DNA of 20,830 nucleotides from Patescibacteria group bacterium (GTDB lineage Bacteria; Patescibacteriota; Patescibacteriia; UBA2591; UBA6264). The stretch lies in contig JAHIMV010000118.1 of the NCBI GenBank assembly GCA_018896315.1, positions 1 to 20,830 on the forward strand. Direction: 5' to 3'. The notes beneath the pieces are model-generated. The model was not told the origin of the DNA. It saw only the letters and a program-made list of their open reading frames with translations, and made no database searches. Below, in pieces: positions 1 to 6,149 of the stretch. Each line of letters begins with the position of its first letter. The first letter of the stretch is position 1. The translations under genes and the position numbers were made by a program.

Positions 1-5
1 ATACT

Positions 6-106
6 GCACCAGAAAGGAAAAGTCAAAGAGTTTTGGTTCGCCTCGCTTCGCTCGACGACTAATTTGTATTCAATTTTGGGGGTAAAAACGAATTCACGAT
101 TTCGCA
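6..106. repeat. Left arm of 101-bp perfect inverted repeat
   Basis: This segment is the exact reverse complement of 1513-1613, by base-by-base comparison. The arm begins with GCACCA, the same bases that form the 3' end of the tRNA-Arg at the other arm. Read on the minus strand it encodes the last part of the recombinase (Arg-Asn-Arg-Glu-Phe onward), so it carries a piece of the recombinase 3' end in opposite orientation. Bases 1-11 could be the 3' end, with CCA, of another tRNA lying outside the window; this is inference. Confidence 0.95.
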
Positions 107-149
107 TTTTGGGGGAAGAAAATTTTTAAATCCTTAATTTCTTAAACTT

Positions 150-1910
150 ATGAAATACATACTTTACGCTCGCAAGAGCACCGAAGAAGATGACCGACAG
201 GTTTTAAGCATTGAATCGCAACTCTGCGAGTTGCGGGAATTTGCCGCCAAAGAAAAACTTGAAATTGTCGGTCCGACTTTTGTCGAGACCAAAACTGCCA
301 AAGAACCTGGGCGAACGAAGTTCGCCGAAATGTTGTCATTGATTGAAAAAGGGAAAGCAGACGGAATTATTTCGTGGCACCCCGATAGATTAGCTCGCAA
401 TTCCGTGGACGGTGGACTCATAATTCATTTTGTAGATCGCGGCTTGATTAAGTCCCTCAAATTTCCCACCTTTTGGTTTGAACCGACACCACAAGGTTTA
501 TTCATGTTGAACATCGCCTTCGGTCAAAGTAAATATTTTGTAGATAATTTGCGAGAGAATGTGAAGCGAGGTTTGCGGCAAAAGATAAGAAATGGCGTAT
601 GGCCCGGCTGGGCTCCGGTGGGCTATCTAAACAACGCCAAGACACGCGGTATTGATGTTGATAGTCAGAAAGCCTCCAAAGTAAAGAAATTGTTTGAAAT
701 GTATGCCACCGGAGCATATACGCTTCACTCTCTCGCAAATTGGTGCAAGGGAAATGGTTTGGTTGGTAATCTCGGCAAAGAGATAGCGTTGAGTAATGTG
801 CAAAGTATCCTACAAAATATTTTCTATATCGGACTGATGAAATATGGTGGGGAAATTCATGAGGGAAAACACGAGCCGTTAATTTCAAAGAAACTTTTTG
901 ATAAATGCCAAGAAGTGATGGCGAAGCGCGGAAAATTCCACCATGTGAGAAAAAATGATTTTGCTTTTCTTGGCTTAATGAAGTGCGCGTCATGTGGTTG
1001 CTCGATCACCGCTGAAAAACAGAAAGGTCATCACTATTATCGCTGCACCCGCAAGAAAGGGCCTTGCCAAGAAAAGCATTATATCCGAGAGGAGGCACTA
1101 ACCGAACAAATCAAAAGTTTTCTTCAAAAAGTTTCTTTATCGAGCCAAGACACCGATAAAGTTTTGGCGGCGTTGGATAGCGAACAGGATAAAACGCGAG
1201 AAAGCGCACAAGCCGAAGTTGGCGTTTTGAAAGAACAGTTAGCGACGGTAGAAACAAAGTTAGTGAAACTCCTTGATGTCTATTTAGCAGACGCTTTATC
1301 CACAGAAGAATACGCCGCCAAAAAACGGAGTTTGCTTTCCCAAAAGGTGGCACTTGTGGAGAAAATTACTGACTTTAAGCAAAAGGGAGTGTCTTGGCTC
1401 GAACCGGCTCGTGAGTTCGTAAAATCCTTAAATCAAGCCGCTAATCTGCTTTCCTCTCCCAATCCGATTGCAATGACAACATTTCTGAAAAACATCGGCT
1501 CGAACTATATTTTGCGAAATCGTGAATTCGTTTTTACCCCCAAAATTGAATACAAATTAGTCGTCGAGCGAAGCGAGGCGAACCAAAACTCTTTGACTTT
1601 TCCTTTCTGGTGCCCTCGAGAGGAGTCGAACCTCTGTCTAAGGCTTAGGAGTCCTTTGTTCTGTCCATTGAACTACGAGGGCTCAGGCTATGGCGGGCAG
1701 GTATCCATTGAACTACGGGAGCGCGTCTCTTATTTTTTAATTATTAAATCACTTAAATTAACAAGGAAATTGGTTTTAAGATTGATAAAATACAAAGCAA
1801 TGATAATAACAAGGGTAACCAACGCGACAACAATAGTGTTTTTTAAATCCCTTTTTAAATTAATTGATTTTTCCTCTATTTGTTTTTCCATGCTTCTCAT
1901 TTTAGTTTGA
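150..1910 (+). CDS. Large serine recombinase (site-specific integrase), read through an antisense tRNA
   Basis: This is a DNA recombinase of the large serine family, which cuts and exchanges DNA through a covalent serine-DNA link. Visible parts are an N-terminal resolvase domain with the nucleophile Ser10 in YARKST and a downstream RLARN motif; a recombinase domain near residues 135-260; a zinc ribbon with Cys279, Cys282, Cys299 and Cys306; and a coiled-coil-like stretch around residues 335-430. The natural protein probably ends near residue 486. Residues 487-586 come from antisense reading of tRNA-Arg, a tRNA fragment and a small membrane-protein gene, because no stop codon lies before 1908. 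The last ~30 natural codons lie in the right arm of the inverted repeat. Codons are more GC-rich (CGC, GCG, TCG) than in neighbouring genes, which suggests horizontal transfer. Family call is firm; natural C-terminus and target site are inferred. Confidence 0.93.
   Translation: MKYILYARKSTEEDDRQVLSIESQLCELREFAAKEKLEIVGPTFVETKTAKEPGRTKFAEMLSLIEKGKADGIISWHPDRLARNSVDGGLIIHFVDRGLIKSLKFPTFWFEPTPQGLFMLNIAFGQSKYFVDNLRENVKRGLRQKIRNGVWPGWAPVGYLNNAKTRGIDVDSQKASKVKKLFEMYATGAYTLHSLANWCKGNGLVGNLGKEIALSNVQSILQNIFYIGLMKYGGEIHEGKHEPLISKKLFDKCQEVMAKRGKFHHVRKNDFAFLGLMKCASCGCSITAEKQKGHHYYRCTRKKGPCQEKHYIREEALTEQIKSFLQKVSLSSQDTDKVLAALDSEQDKTRESAQAEVGVLKEQLATVETKLVKLLDVYLADALSTEEYAAKKRSLLSQKVALVEKITDFKQKGVSWLEPAREFVKSLNQAANLLSSPNPIAMTTFLKNIGSNYILRNREFVFTPKIEYKLVVERSEANQNSLTFPFWCPREESNLCLRLRSPLFCPLNYEGSGYGGQVSIELRERVSYFLIIKSLKLTRKLVLRLIKYKAMIITRVTNATTIVFFKSLFKLIDFSSICFSMLLILV
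1513..1613. repeat. Right arm of 101-bp perfect inverted repeat
   Basis: This is the reverse complement of bases 6-106 without mismatch. It covers the 3' end of the recombinase frame and ends on the tRNA-Arg 3' end: CCA at 1608-1610, the discriminator base and the first two acceptor bases. Together the two arms enclose the recombinase gene (about 1.4 kb between them), so homologous or site-specific recombination between them would invert that segment. Confidence 0.95.
1608..1682 (-). tRNA. tRNA-Arg (anticodon CCU), CCA encoded
   Basis: The minus strand folds as a cloverleaf. The acceptor arm is GCCCTCG with CGAGGGC, followed by discriminator A and an encoded CCA. The D stem is GTTC/GAAC. The anticodon stem AAGGA/GCCTT has one mismatch next to the loop, and the loop CTCCTAA gives anticodon CCT, which reads AGG (Arg). 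The T arm is AGAGG TTCGACT CCTCT. The gene is 72 nt plus CCA. It lies antisense to the recombinase reading frame and is probably transcribed with the small membrane-protein gene upstream. tRNA 3' ends are common integration sites, which fits the recombinase next door. Confidence 0.93.
1702..1722 (-). pseudogene. 5' fragment of a second tRNA
   Basis: On the minus strand these 21 bases match the first 21 nt expected of a tRNA: acceptor 5' strand GCTCCCG, TA, then D-arm GTTC and AATGGATA. The D stem, anticodon arm and 3' half do not follow; instead comes a CCTGCCCGCC stretch (about 1692-1701) and then the intact tRNA-Arg, whose own 5' end shares CGTAGTTCAATGGA. It looks like a relic left by recombination at a tRNA. 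Confidence 0.7.
1730..1891 (-). CDS. Small single-pass membrane protein, unknown function
   Basis: This is a 53-residue protein from the ATG at 1891, or 56 residues from the in-frame ATG at 1900. It has a charged N-terminus (MEKQIEEKSINLKRDLKN), one hydrophobic helix (about residues 18-36: TIVVALVTLVIIIALYF) and a short tail ending IIKK. I prefer the 1891 start because a good promoter (TTGACA, 16-base spacer, TAAAAT) ends at 1899, placing the likely transcription start on this ATG and overlapping the ATG at 1900; the message would be leaderless. The gene is followed by the tRNA fragment and tRNA-Arg on the same strand and may share their transcript. I do not recognise a family; topology and clear reading frame are the evidence. 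The opposite frame, the recombinase tail, has no comparable support. Confidence 0.7.
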   Translation of the reverse strand: MEKQIEEKSINLKRDLKNTIVVALVTLVIIIALYFINLKTNFLVNLSDLIIKK

Positions 1911-1926
1911 AAATGACATTTGTCAA
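1899..1926 (-). promoter_or_regulatory. Sigma-70-type promoter for small membrane gene and tRNA-Arg
   Basis: On the minus strand a perfect -35 TTGACA (1926-1921) is followed by a 16-base spacer and -10 TAAAAT (1904-1899). Its -35 box directly abuts the -35 box of a plus-strand promoter. The predicted start falls at about 1891, the ATG of the small gene. Confidence 0.6.
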
Positions 1927-1955
1927 TTGACCAAGTTTAATAAATTTGTTAATAT
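1927..1955 (+). promoter_or_regulatory. Sigma-70-type promoter for the bactofilin gene
   Basis: TTGACC (1927-1932), a 17-base spacer and TAATAT (1950-1955) form a plausible promoter. A second -10-like TATAAT lies at 1995-2000, 11 bases before the bactofilin start but without a clear -35. Either could drive the gene. Confidence 0.5.
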
Positions 1956-1956
1956 G

Positions 1957-1992
1957 TAAAATACATCATTGTATAAATAATAATGTATTTTA
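1957..1992. repeat. 10-bp inverted repeat, possible operator
   Basis: TAAAATACAT (1957-1966) and ATGTATTTTA (1983-1992) are exact reverse complements separated by 16 bases. They sit between the two -10-like boxes upstream of the bactofilin gene, a suitable place for a dimeric regulator or a leader hairpin. No T-tract follows, so it is not a terminator. Confidence 0.5.
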
Positions 1993-2011
1993 ATTATAAT
2001 TAATTAATTAA

Positions 2012-2419
2012 ATGATTATGTTTGTTAAAGATTCAAAAATAAAACCTGAAGACGCAGAAACAATAATCGGCACAGGGGTTAAAGTAGAAGGAACATTTAA
2101 TGCCTTTGGCGATGTTATTATTAAGGGTCAATTAGTTGGCTCTTTATCAACAGAGAATGACCTTTTTTTAAGAAGTAGTGGAATAATTGAAGCTAACATT
2201 AGGGCAAAAAACGCTTCAATTGCCGGAGAATTAAAAGGAAATTTAACTGTAGATGAGAAAATAGAATTGGCAGCAACAGCCAAAGTCTCAGGAGATATTT
2301 ATTGTCGAGTTTTAGCAATTGAAGAAGGAGCAATTCTTAATGGTAAATGCAAGGTTGGTGGACAAGGACCAGTTGGCATTAAAGAAAAGAAAAAAGAAAG
2401 TAAAACTGAAGAAGAATAA
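2012..2419 (+). CDS. Bactofilin (polymer-forming cytoskeletal protein)
   Basis: Bactofilins self-assemble into filaments beside the membrane and organise cell-wall enzymes and cell shape. The 135-residue length is normal for the family. The central part (about residues 17-115) is the beta-helix core, with regularly spaced Gly and hydrophobic residues: IIGTGVKVEGTFNAFGDVII, then GQLVGSL, IIEANIRAK, ASIAGELKGNLTV and AKVSGDIYC. The C-terminal tail is lysine/glutamate-rich and probably disordered. The start is preceded by an AT-rich leader with no Shine-Dalgarno site; a downstream ATG at codon 3 is possible. The gene opens the plus-strand run and is followed after 61 bases by the DAGK-like gene. 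Family call is strong; no symbol is given because paralogues have different names. Confidence 0.93.
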   Translation: MIMFVKDSKIKPEDAETIIGTGVKVEGTFNAFGDVIIKGQLVGSLSTENDLFLRSSGIIEANIRAKNASIAGELKGNLTVDEKIELAATAKVSGDIYCRVLAIEEGAILNGKCKVGGQGPVGIKEKKKESKTEEE

Positions 2420-2480
2420 TAACCGTACTTTATACGGAAATTCTAATTATTAAAATTTGGGATTTTAAGCGAAGCGCTTT

Positions 2481-3263
2481 ATGTATTCTTATATTTATGA
2501 TTCTTTTTTAGCAGATAAGAAATATGCTAAAATAGTTTCTAAAATAGAAACAAAACTGGCTAGTCTGGGAATTGCAGGCAAAAAACACCAGTTATCTATT
2601 TTAAGAAGCGCAGATGAGATGGTTGAAGAAATACTTAAAAAAGAATCACCAACAATTGTTGTTATTGGCAGTGATCAGACTTTTTGTCGCGTTGCTTTAC
2701 CCATGGCTGATACAAACGCTGTTCTCGGCTTCATTCCTACACAAGTAGATTCTTTAATGGCCAATCTTTTAGGCTTGCCAGTTAACGAGTATGCATGTGA
2801 TGTTATATCTGCTCGTCGAATTGAATGTGTCAGCTTTGGAAAGATTAATGGTCAGCGCTTTTTTTCTTCTCTTGAATTTGATGCTAATAAAACAGAATTG
2901 ACAGCAGATAATAAGTATCAGATTATCCCTAAGAGAGTAAAAACAGTTAAGGTTATTAATTTAGATCTACTTCAGTTTCAGAAGATGTCCCAAGAGCCAG
3001 ATTGGCAAAGATTAGCCAGTAATCCAAAAGATGAATATCTAGAAGTTTTAATGGGAACGCCAGGAAAAGAATTTTGGTTTTTAAAAAGAAAAGAAAAAAG
3101 AGATAGCTTGTTCTTTGTGAAAAAATTAAAAGTTAAATCTAAAAAATCTAATCAGGAGATTTTAATTAAAGTTGACCGTGAAAAAATAGTTAAAACGCCA
3201 GCTTTAATTGAATCAACCAAAGAAGATTTAAAAATAATTGTAGGAAAAGACAGGCTTATATAG
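2481..3263 (+). CDS. Diacylglycerol-kinase-like protein with degenerate catalytic motif
   Basis: The 260-residue protein resembles the catalytic domain of diacylglycerol/lipid kinases (DAGK_cat fold). The nucleotide-loop region is VIGSDQTFCRVALP (residues 62 onward), where active kinases have GGDGT; here it is Gly63-Ser-Asp-Gln-Thr67, so two glycines are lost. FIPTQVDSLMANLLGLP matches the position of the IPxGTxNDFARxLGIP segment, again with the key glycines changed. The second half resembles the C-terminal beta-sandwich of this fold. I infer a protein that keeps the fold but may lack kinase activity or use another ligand. The start follows a small hairpin (AAGCG/CGCTT, 2467-2479) and has no Shine-Dalgarno site. 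It could be called a hypothetical protein by conservative annotation. Confidence 0.7.
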   Translation: MYSYIYDSFLADKKYAKIVSKIETKLASLGIAGKKHQLSILRSADEMVEEILKKESPTIVVIGSDQTFCRVALPMADTNAVLGFIPTQVDSLMANLLGLPVNEYACDVISARRIECVSFGKINGQRFFSSLEFDANKTELTADNKYQIIPKRVKTVKVINLDLLQFQKMSQEPDWQRLASNPKDEYLEVLMGTPGKEFWFLKRKEKRDSLFFVKKLKVKSKKSNQEILIKVDREKIVKTPALIESTKEDLKIIVGKDRLI

Positions 3264-3266
3264 GTC

Positions 3267-3306
3267 ATGGGAACATGGGAACATGGGAACATGGGAACAT
3301 GAGAAC
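3267..3306. repeat. 8-bp tandem repeat (ATGGGAAC), five copies
   Basis: Four perfect copies of ATGGGAAC are followed by one variant (ATGAGAAC) and a partial ATAG. The array lies just after the DAGK-like stop codon. There are no spacers, so it is a microsatellite and not a CRISPR. Confidence 0.9.
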
Positions 3307-3329
3307 ATAGAGATTAAGATATAAGATAT

Positions 3330-3480
3330 AAACAAGATATATTAAATAACAAATAACAAAAATCAAATAACAAACAATATTTAATGTTCAAAATTCAAAA
3401 TTCCAAACGTTTAGAATTTGGATATTAGAATTTAGAATTTGTTTGTAGTTTGGTGCTTGGTATTTGTGATTTAAATAAAG
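3330..3480. repeat. Low-complexity palindromic word repeats
   Basis: Short words recur on both strands: AAATAAC/AATCAAATAAC on the left, TTTGTGATTT and GTTTG on the right, and AAATTC/GAATTT around the centre. The centre (3398-3419) is an 11-bp near-palindrome with one mismatch. This could extrude as an imperfect hairpin before glgA. No open reading frame is evident. Confidence 0.6.
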
Positions 3481-3491
3481 AATGTTAAAAT
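3464..3491 (+). promoter_or_regulatory. Promoter for glgA, apparently leaderless
   Basis: TTGTGA (3464-3469), a 16-base spacer and TAAAAT (3486-3491) with an upstream TG resemble a sigma-70 promoter. The transcription start would fall at about 3498, the A of the glgA ATG, which fits the lack of a Shine-Dalgarno site. Confidence 0.5.
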
Positions 3492-3497
3492 ATTAAA

Positions 3498-5033
3498 ATG
3501 AAAATTCTTTTTGTTGCATCAGAGGTACATCCAATTTTAAAGGTGGGAGGGATAGCTGACGTAGTTGGCTCTTTAACCAAAGAGATAAAAAAGAGCGGAC
3601 ACGATGTTAGAGTTGCTATGCCGTTTTATCAGCCCTTAAAAGACAAGAAAATAAAACCTTTAAATAAAGTCGCATCTTTACAAATAGAATTCAATAAAAC
3701 GTCTGAGAATATAAATATTTTTGAAACATTTATACCTGGGACGGAAAAACAAACAGACGTACCGGTTTATTTATTTGAAAATAACAGATATTTAAGCAAT
3801 AAAAGTGTTTATTTAGATACCAAAAGTTTTTTGTATTTAAAAAGATTTTTATTTTTTTCTCAAGCAGTATTACGGGCATTTCCAGCGCTTAATTGGAAGC
3901 CTGACATTATTCATTGCCATGATTGGCAAGCTGGATTAATTCCTCTTTTATTGAAAATTAAACAAAAACAATCAACAATCCCTGCCTGTCCGGCAGGCAG
4001 GAACAATCAACAATCAACAATCAAAACTCTATTCACCATTCATAATCTTCTTATTCAAGGGCGCTGGAATTATACGCAAGTTTTAAAATGTCTAAATCTA
4101 AAAGGAAATGAAATTCCATCTTTGTCTGAAAAAATGCAAGGTTCTTACGGAGATGATTTTAACGTTTTGCAGCAGGCAATTTTGAACTCTGATTTAATTA
4201 ATGTAGTCAGCCCTGGATATGCTAATGAAATTAAAACAGATTCTTATTACGCTCGTGGACTGGAAAATGTTATTCAAAAAAGAAAAAAAGATTTAATAGG
4301 TATTCTTAATGGAATTGATACAGATTTTTTCAATCCTGAGACAGATCAATTTATAAAAAGAATTTATTCGATTAAAAGATTAGATCTTAAAAATTTTAAT
4401 AAACTAGATTTACAAAAGAAAGTTAATCTTAAACAAGATGTAGAGATTCCTTTATTTTCAATGATATCTCGTTTAGATATTCAAAAGGGAATAGATTTGG
4501 TTTCTCAGGCAGTTGATGAAATTGTTAAAATGGGAGGACAGATTGTTTTTTTAGGCACAGGACAAAAAGAATACGAAACAATATTAGAAAAGGCGAGTAA
4601 AAAACATCCTGGCCGGGTTGCCGCTTGTATCAAGTTTGATCAAGCTTTAGCTCAACAAATTTATGCCGGAGCAGATATCTTTTTAATGCCTTCGCGTTTT
4701 GAACCTTGCGGTCTATCTCAATTAATTGCTATGCGTTATGGAACTATTCCTGTGGTTAGATCAACAGGAGGTTTGCGTGATACAGTAGAGAACGTAAAAA
4801 TAAATAAGAAATTATTTGGGTTAATAAAACAGATTCAAGGAACAGGTTTTGTTTTTAATGATTTTTCGTTACCTGAATTTATTTCTACCATTAAACGAAC
4901 TCTAGAGTTTTATCAAAATAAACGAAATTGGAAGCAATTGCAAATTAGAGTTATGAAACAAGATTTTTCTTGGTCAAAATCTGCTCAAAAATATTTAGAA
5001 TTATATAAAAAATTAATGGATACGAATAACTAA
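3498..5033 (+). CDS. glgA: Glycogen synthase (ADP-glucose starch/glycogen synthase, GT5)
   Basis: This cytoplasmic enzyme adds glucose from ADP-glucose to a growing alpha-1,4-glucan. The N-terminal half begins with the GT5 signature: MKILFVASEVHPILKVGG, with Lys15-Val-Gly-Gly18 in the substrate loop. The C-terminal half has SRLDIQKG, PSRFEPCGLSQ and the STGGLRDTV motif, all typical of the GT-B nucleotide-sugar site. At 511 residues it is somewhat longer than the usual ~480. Part of the excess is an in-frame insert near residues 155-178 (QKQSTIPACPAGRNNQQST) made of a palindrome and 7-bp repeats, placed before the TIHNL segment. The ATG sits directly at a predicted transcription start. The gene stands alone between repeat-rich gaps. 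Confidence 0.95.
   Translation: MKILFVASEVHPILKVGGIADVVGSLTKEIKKSGHDVRVAMPFYQPLKDKKIKPLNKVASLQIEFNKTSENINIFETFIPGTEKQTDVPVYLFENNRYLSNKSVYLDTKSFLYLKRFLFFSQAVLRAFPALNWKPDIIHCHDWQAGLIPLLLKIKQKQSTIPACPAGRNNQQSTIKTLFTIHNLLIQGRWNYTQVLKCLNLKGNEIPSLSEKMQGSYGDDFNVLQQAILNSDLINVVSPGYANEIKTDSYYARGLENVIQKRKKDLIGILNGIDTDFFNPETDQFIKRIYSIKRLDLKNFNKLDLQKKVNLKQDVEIPLFSMISRLDIQKGIDLVSQAVDEIVKMGGQIVFLGTGQKEYETILEKASKKHPGRVAACIKFDQALAQQIYAGADIFLMPSRFEPCGLSQLIAMRYGTIPVVRSTGGLRDTVENVKINKKLFGLIKQIQGTGFVFNDFSLPEFISTIKRTLEFYQNKRNWKQLQIRVMKQDFSWSKSAQKYLELYKKLMDTNN
3962..4024. repeat. In-frame palindromic insert with flanking 7-bp repeats, inside glgA
   Basis: An 8-bp stem CCTGCCTG (3981-3988) and CAGGCAGG (3994-4001) with loop TCCGG is embedded in copies of the word CAATCAA. 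The flanks are AACAATCAACAATC before and AACAATCAACAATCAACAAT after. The translation is Ile-Pro-Ala-Cys-Pro-Ala-Gly-Arg-Asn. A similar palindrome in the same reading phase occurs in galT (12021-12040). Confidence 0.85.
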
Positions 5034-5037
5034 TCCA

Positions 5038-5100
5038 TACGAATATACGAATAAATTTATTCGTAATTGGTATATTCGTAAATTATTCGTAATTGGTATC
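5038..5100. repeat. ATACGAAT-type palindromic repeat element
   Basis: The gap holds an 18-bp perfect palindrome ACGAATAAATTTATTCGT (5047-5064) and a 17-bp direct repeat TTATTCGTAATTGGTAT at 5057-5073 and 5083-5099. The words ATACGAAT and ATTCGTAA recur. It lies directly before the beta-lactamase-fold gene. Related elements lie at 5734-5860 and 15057-15195. Confidence 0.85.
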
Positions 5101-5104
5101 TCAT

Positions 5105-5728
5105 ATGTATATTACATGGTATGGACAATCCTGTTTTAGGATACAAAACGCTCAGCAAAATGTTTTAATTGATCCTTATGGTCCCAGAAAAGCCGGATTA
5201 AGAGGTCCTAATTTTGGAGCGACAATCACGATTTTAACTAATCCAGAAGATAAAAAATCAATTAAAAAAGATTCTAAAGAAAATTTTTTAGTTACAAGCC
5301 CTGGAGAATATGAAATAAGCGGCATTTTTGTTTATGGAACATTTTTTATAAGAAAAAACAAAAATTTAACTGTTTATCAAGTTGAAATAGATAATGTTAG
5401 ATTTGGTATTTTAGGAGAAATTAATTCTTCTCTTGCCAGCGAAGAGTTAGAAAATTTAGATGGGATTGATGTTCTATTTGTGCCAATTGGCGGGGGAGAT
5501 ATGATTGGTCCGGAAAAAGCAGTAGAGATAATTAATTCAATAGAGCCAAAGATTATCATACCCTGTTGTTACAATATCCCTAAAATTAAAATAAAATTAG
5601 GGTCATTGGAAAAATTTCTAGGAGAAATGGGAATAAAAAAGGTAGAAAAATTACCCAAATTAACGTTGCGTAGAAATGATTTATCTTCTGAAGAGACAAA
5701 AATTGTTGTTTTAGAGCCAAGGGCATGA
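5105..5728 (+). CDS. Metallo-beta-lactamase-fold protein lacking metal ligands
   Basis: The fold is that of small beta-lactamase-fold hydrolases (UPF0173/L-ascorbate-lactonase-like): MYITWYGQSCFRIQ, VLIDPYGP, SPGEYEISGIFVYGT, LDGIDVLFVPIGGG and EPKIIIPCCYN. In active members the first motif is GHSC, the metal motif is HxHxDH and the last is PMHY. Here they are Gly-Gln-Ser-Cys (7-10), a stretch around Thr45-Asn-Pro-Glu-Asp with no histidines, and Pro-Cys-Cys-Tyr-Asn (153-157). I infer loss of metal-dependent hydrolysis. The ATG at 5105 is preferred over an upstream TTG at 5093 because the family begins with MxIxxxG and the upstream codons belong to a repeat. The length is 207 residues. Confidence 0.82.
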   Translation: MYITWYGQSCFRIQNAQQNVLIDPYGPRKAGLRGPNFGATITILTNPEDKKSIKKDSKENFLVTSPGEYEISGIFVYGTFFIRKNKNLTVYQVEIDNVRFGILGEINSSLASEELENLDGIDVLFVPIGGGDMIGPEKAVEIINSIEPKIIIPCCYNIPKIKIKLGSLEKFLGEMGIKKVEKLPKLTLRRNDLSSEETKIVVLEPRA

Positions 5729-5733
5729 TTCAT

Positions 5734-5860
5734 GAACGCGATACCAATATACTAATGCATACGAATAATACTAATAGGTAAGATTTTATCCGTCCCGTTA
5801 GTCCTATTATTCCTATATTCGTATCATTAGTATCAATTTGTATATTAGCATCGATTTATA
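5734..5860. repeat. Long ATACTAAT/ATACGAAT hairpin-like repeat
   Basis: The left arm, starting GAACGCGATACCAATATACT (5734-5766), is identical over 33 bases to 15057-15089, and 41 of 43 bases match if extended to 5776. The right arm contains ATTCGTATCATTAGTATCAA and ATATTAGCATCGAT, inverted counterparts of the left-arm words. The whole can fold as an imperfect hairpin. It fills the gap before the small membrane-protein gene. Confidence 0.88.
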
Positions 5861-5867
5861 ACGCTTT

Positions 5868-6149
5868 ATGTTTAAAAAGCAAAAATTGATTTGGTTATTA
5901 GTTTTTTTGATCACGTTCATAATATTTGTTGTATGGGTATTTAATTTAAAAACTATATTAGACGAGGAGGAAATTGAGAACAACTTACAAAATATTTTTA
6001 AACAAGCCTATAGTGAAATAAAAAATTCTTTAAAAGACATGACAGAAGGAATTAAAACACTAAAGGACGAAGATCTACCTAAATTATTAAATGATGAAGA
6101 AGTGCTTCGTTTAAAACAAAAGGTTTTAGAATATGAAAAAGAATATTAA
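5868..6149 (+). CDS. Small membrane-anchored coiled-coil protein
   Basis: The protein has 93 residues: a positive start (MFKKQK), a single hydrophobic segment (about residues 8-25) and a long charged helical tail (LDEEEIENNLQNIFKQAYSE and beyond), probably exposed outside the membrane as a signal-anchor protein. I do not recognise a named family. The last 17 bases overlap the gyrA start region, so the two are probably transcribed and translated together. The start follows AACGCTTTATG and has no Shine-Dalgarno site; a similar GCGCTTTATG precedes the DAGK-like gene. Confidence 0.75.
   Translation: MFKKQKLIWLLVFLITFIIFVVWVFNLKTILDEEEIENNLQNIFKQAYSEIKNSLKDMTEGIKTLKDEDLPKLLNDEEVLRLKQKVLEYEKEY

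Noticed and set aside
502..993. Long minus-strand open frame inside the recombinase
   Set aside because: It lies wholly within the well-supported recombinase domains and shows no family motif; it is an antisense shadow.
2467..2479. Small AAGCG/CGCTT hairpin as a riboswitch or terminator
   Set aside because: The stem is only 5 bp with no conserved aptamer features and no T-tract.
3267..3306. Tandem repeat as a possible CRISPR
   Set aside because: The 8-bp units are contiguous with no spacers.
5093..5104. TTG start for the beta-lactamase-fold gene
   Set aside because: The codons belong to a repeat and the family begins at the ATG at 5105.
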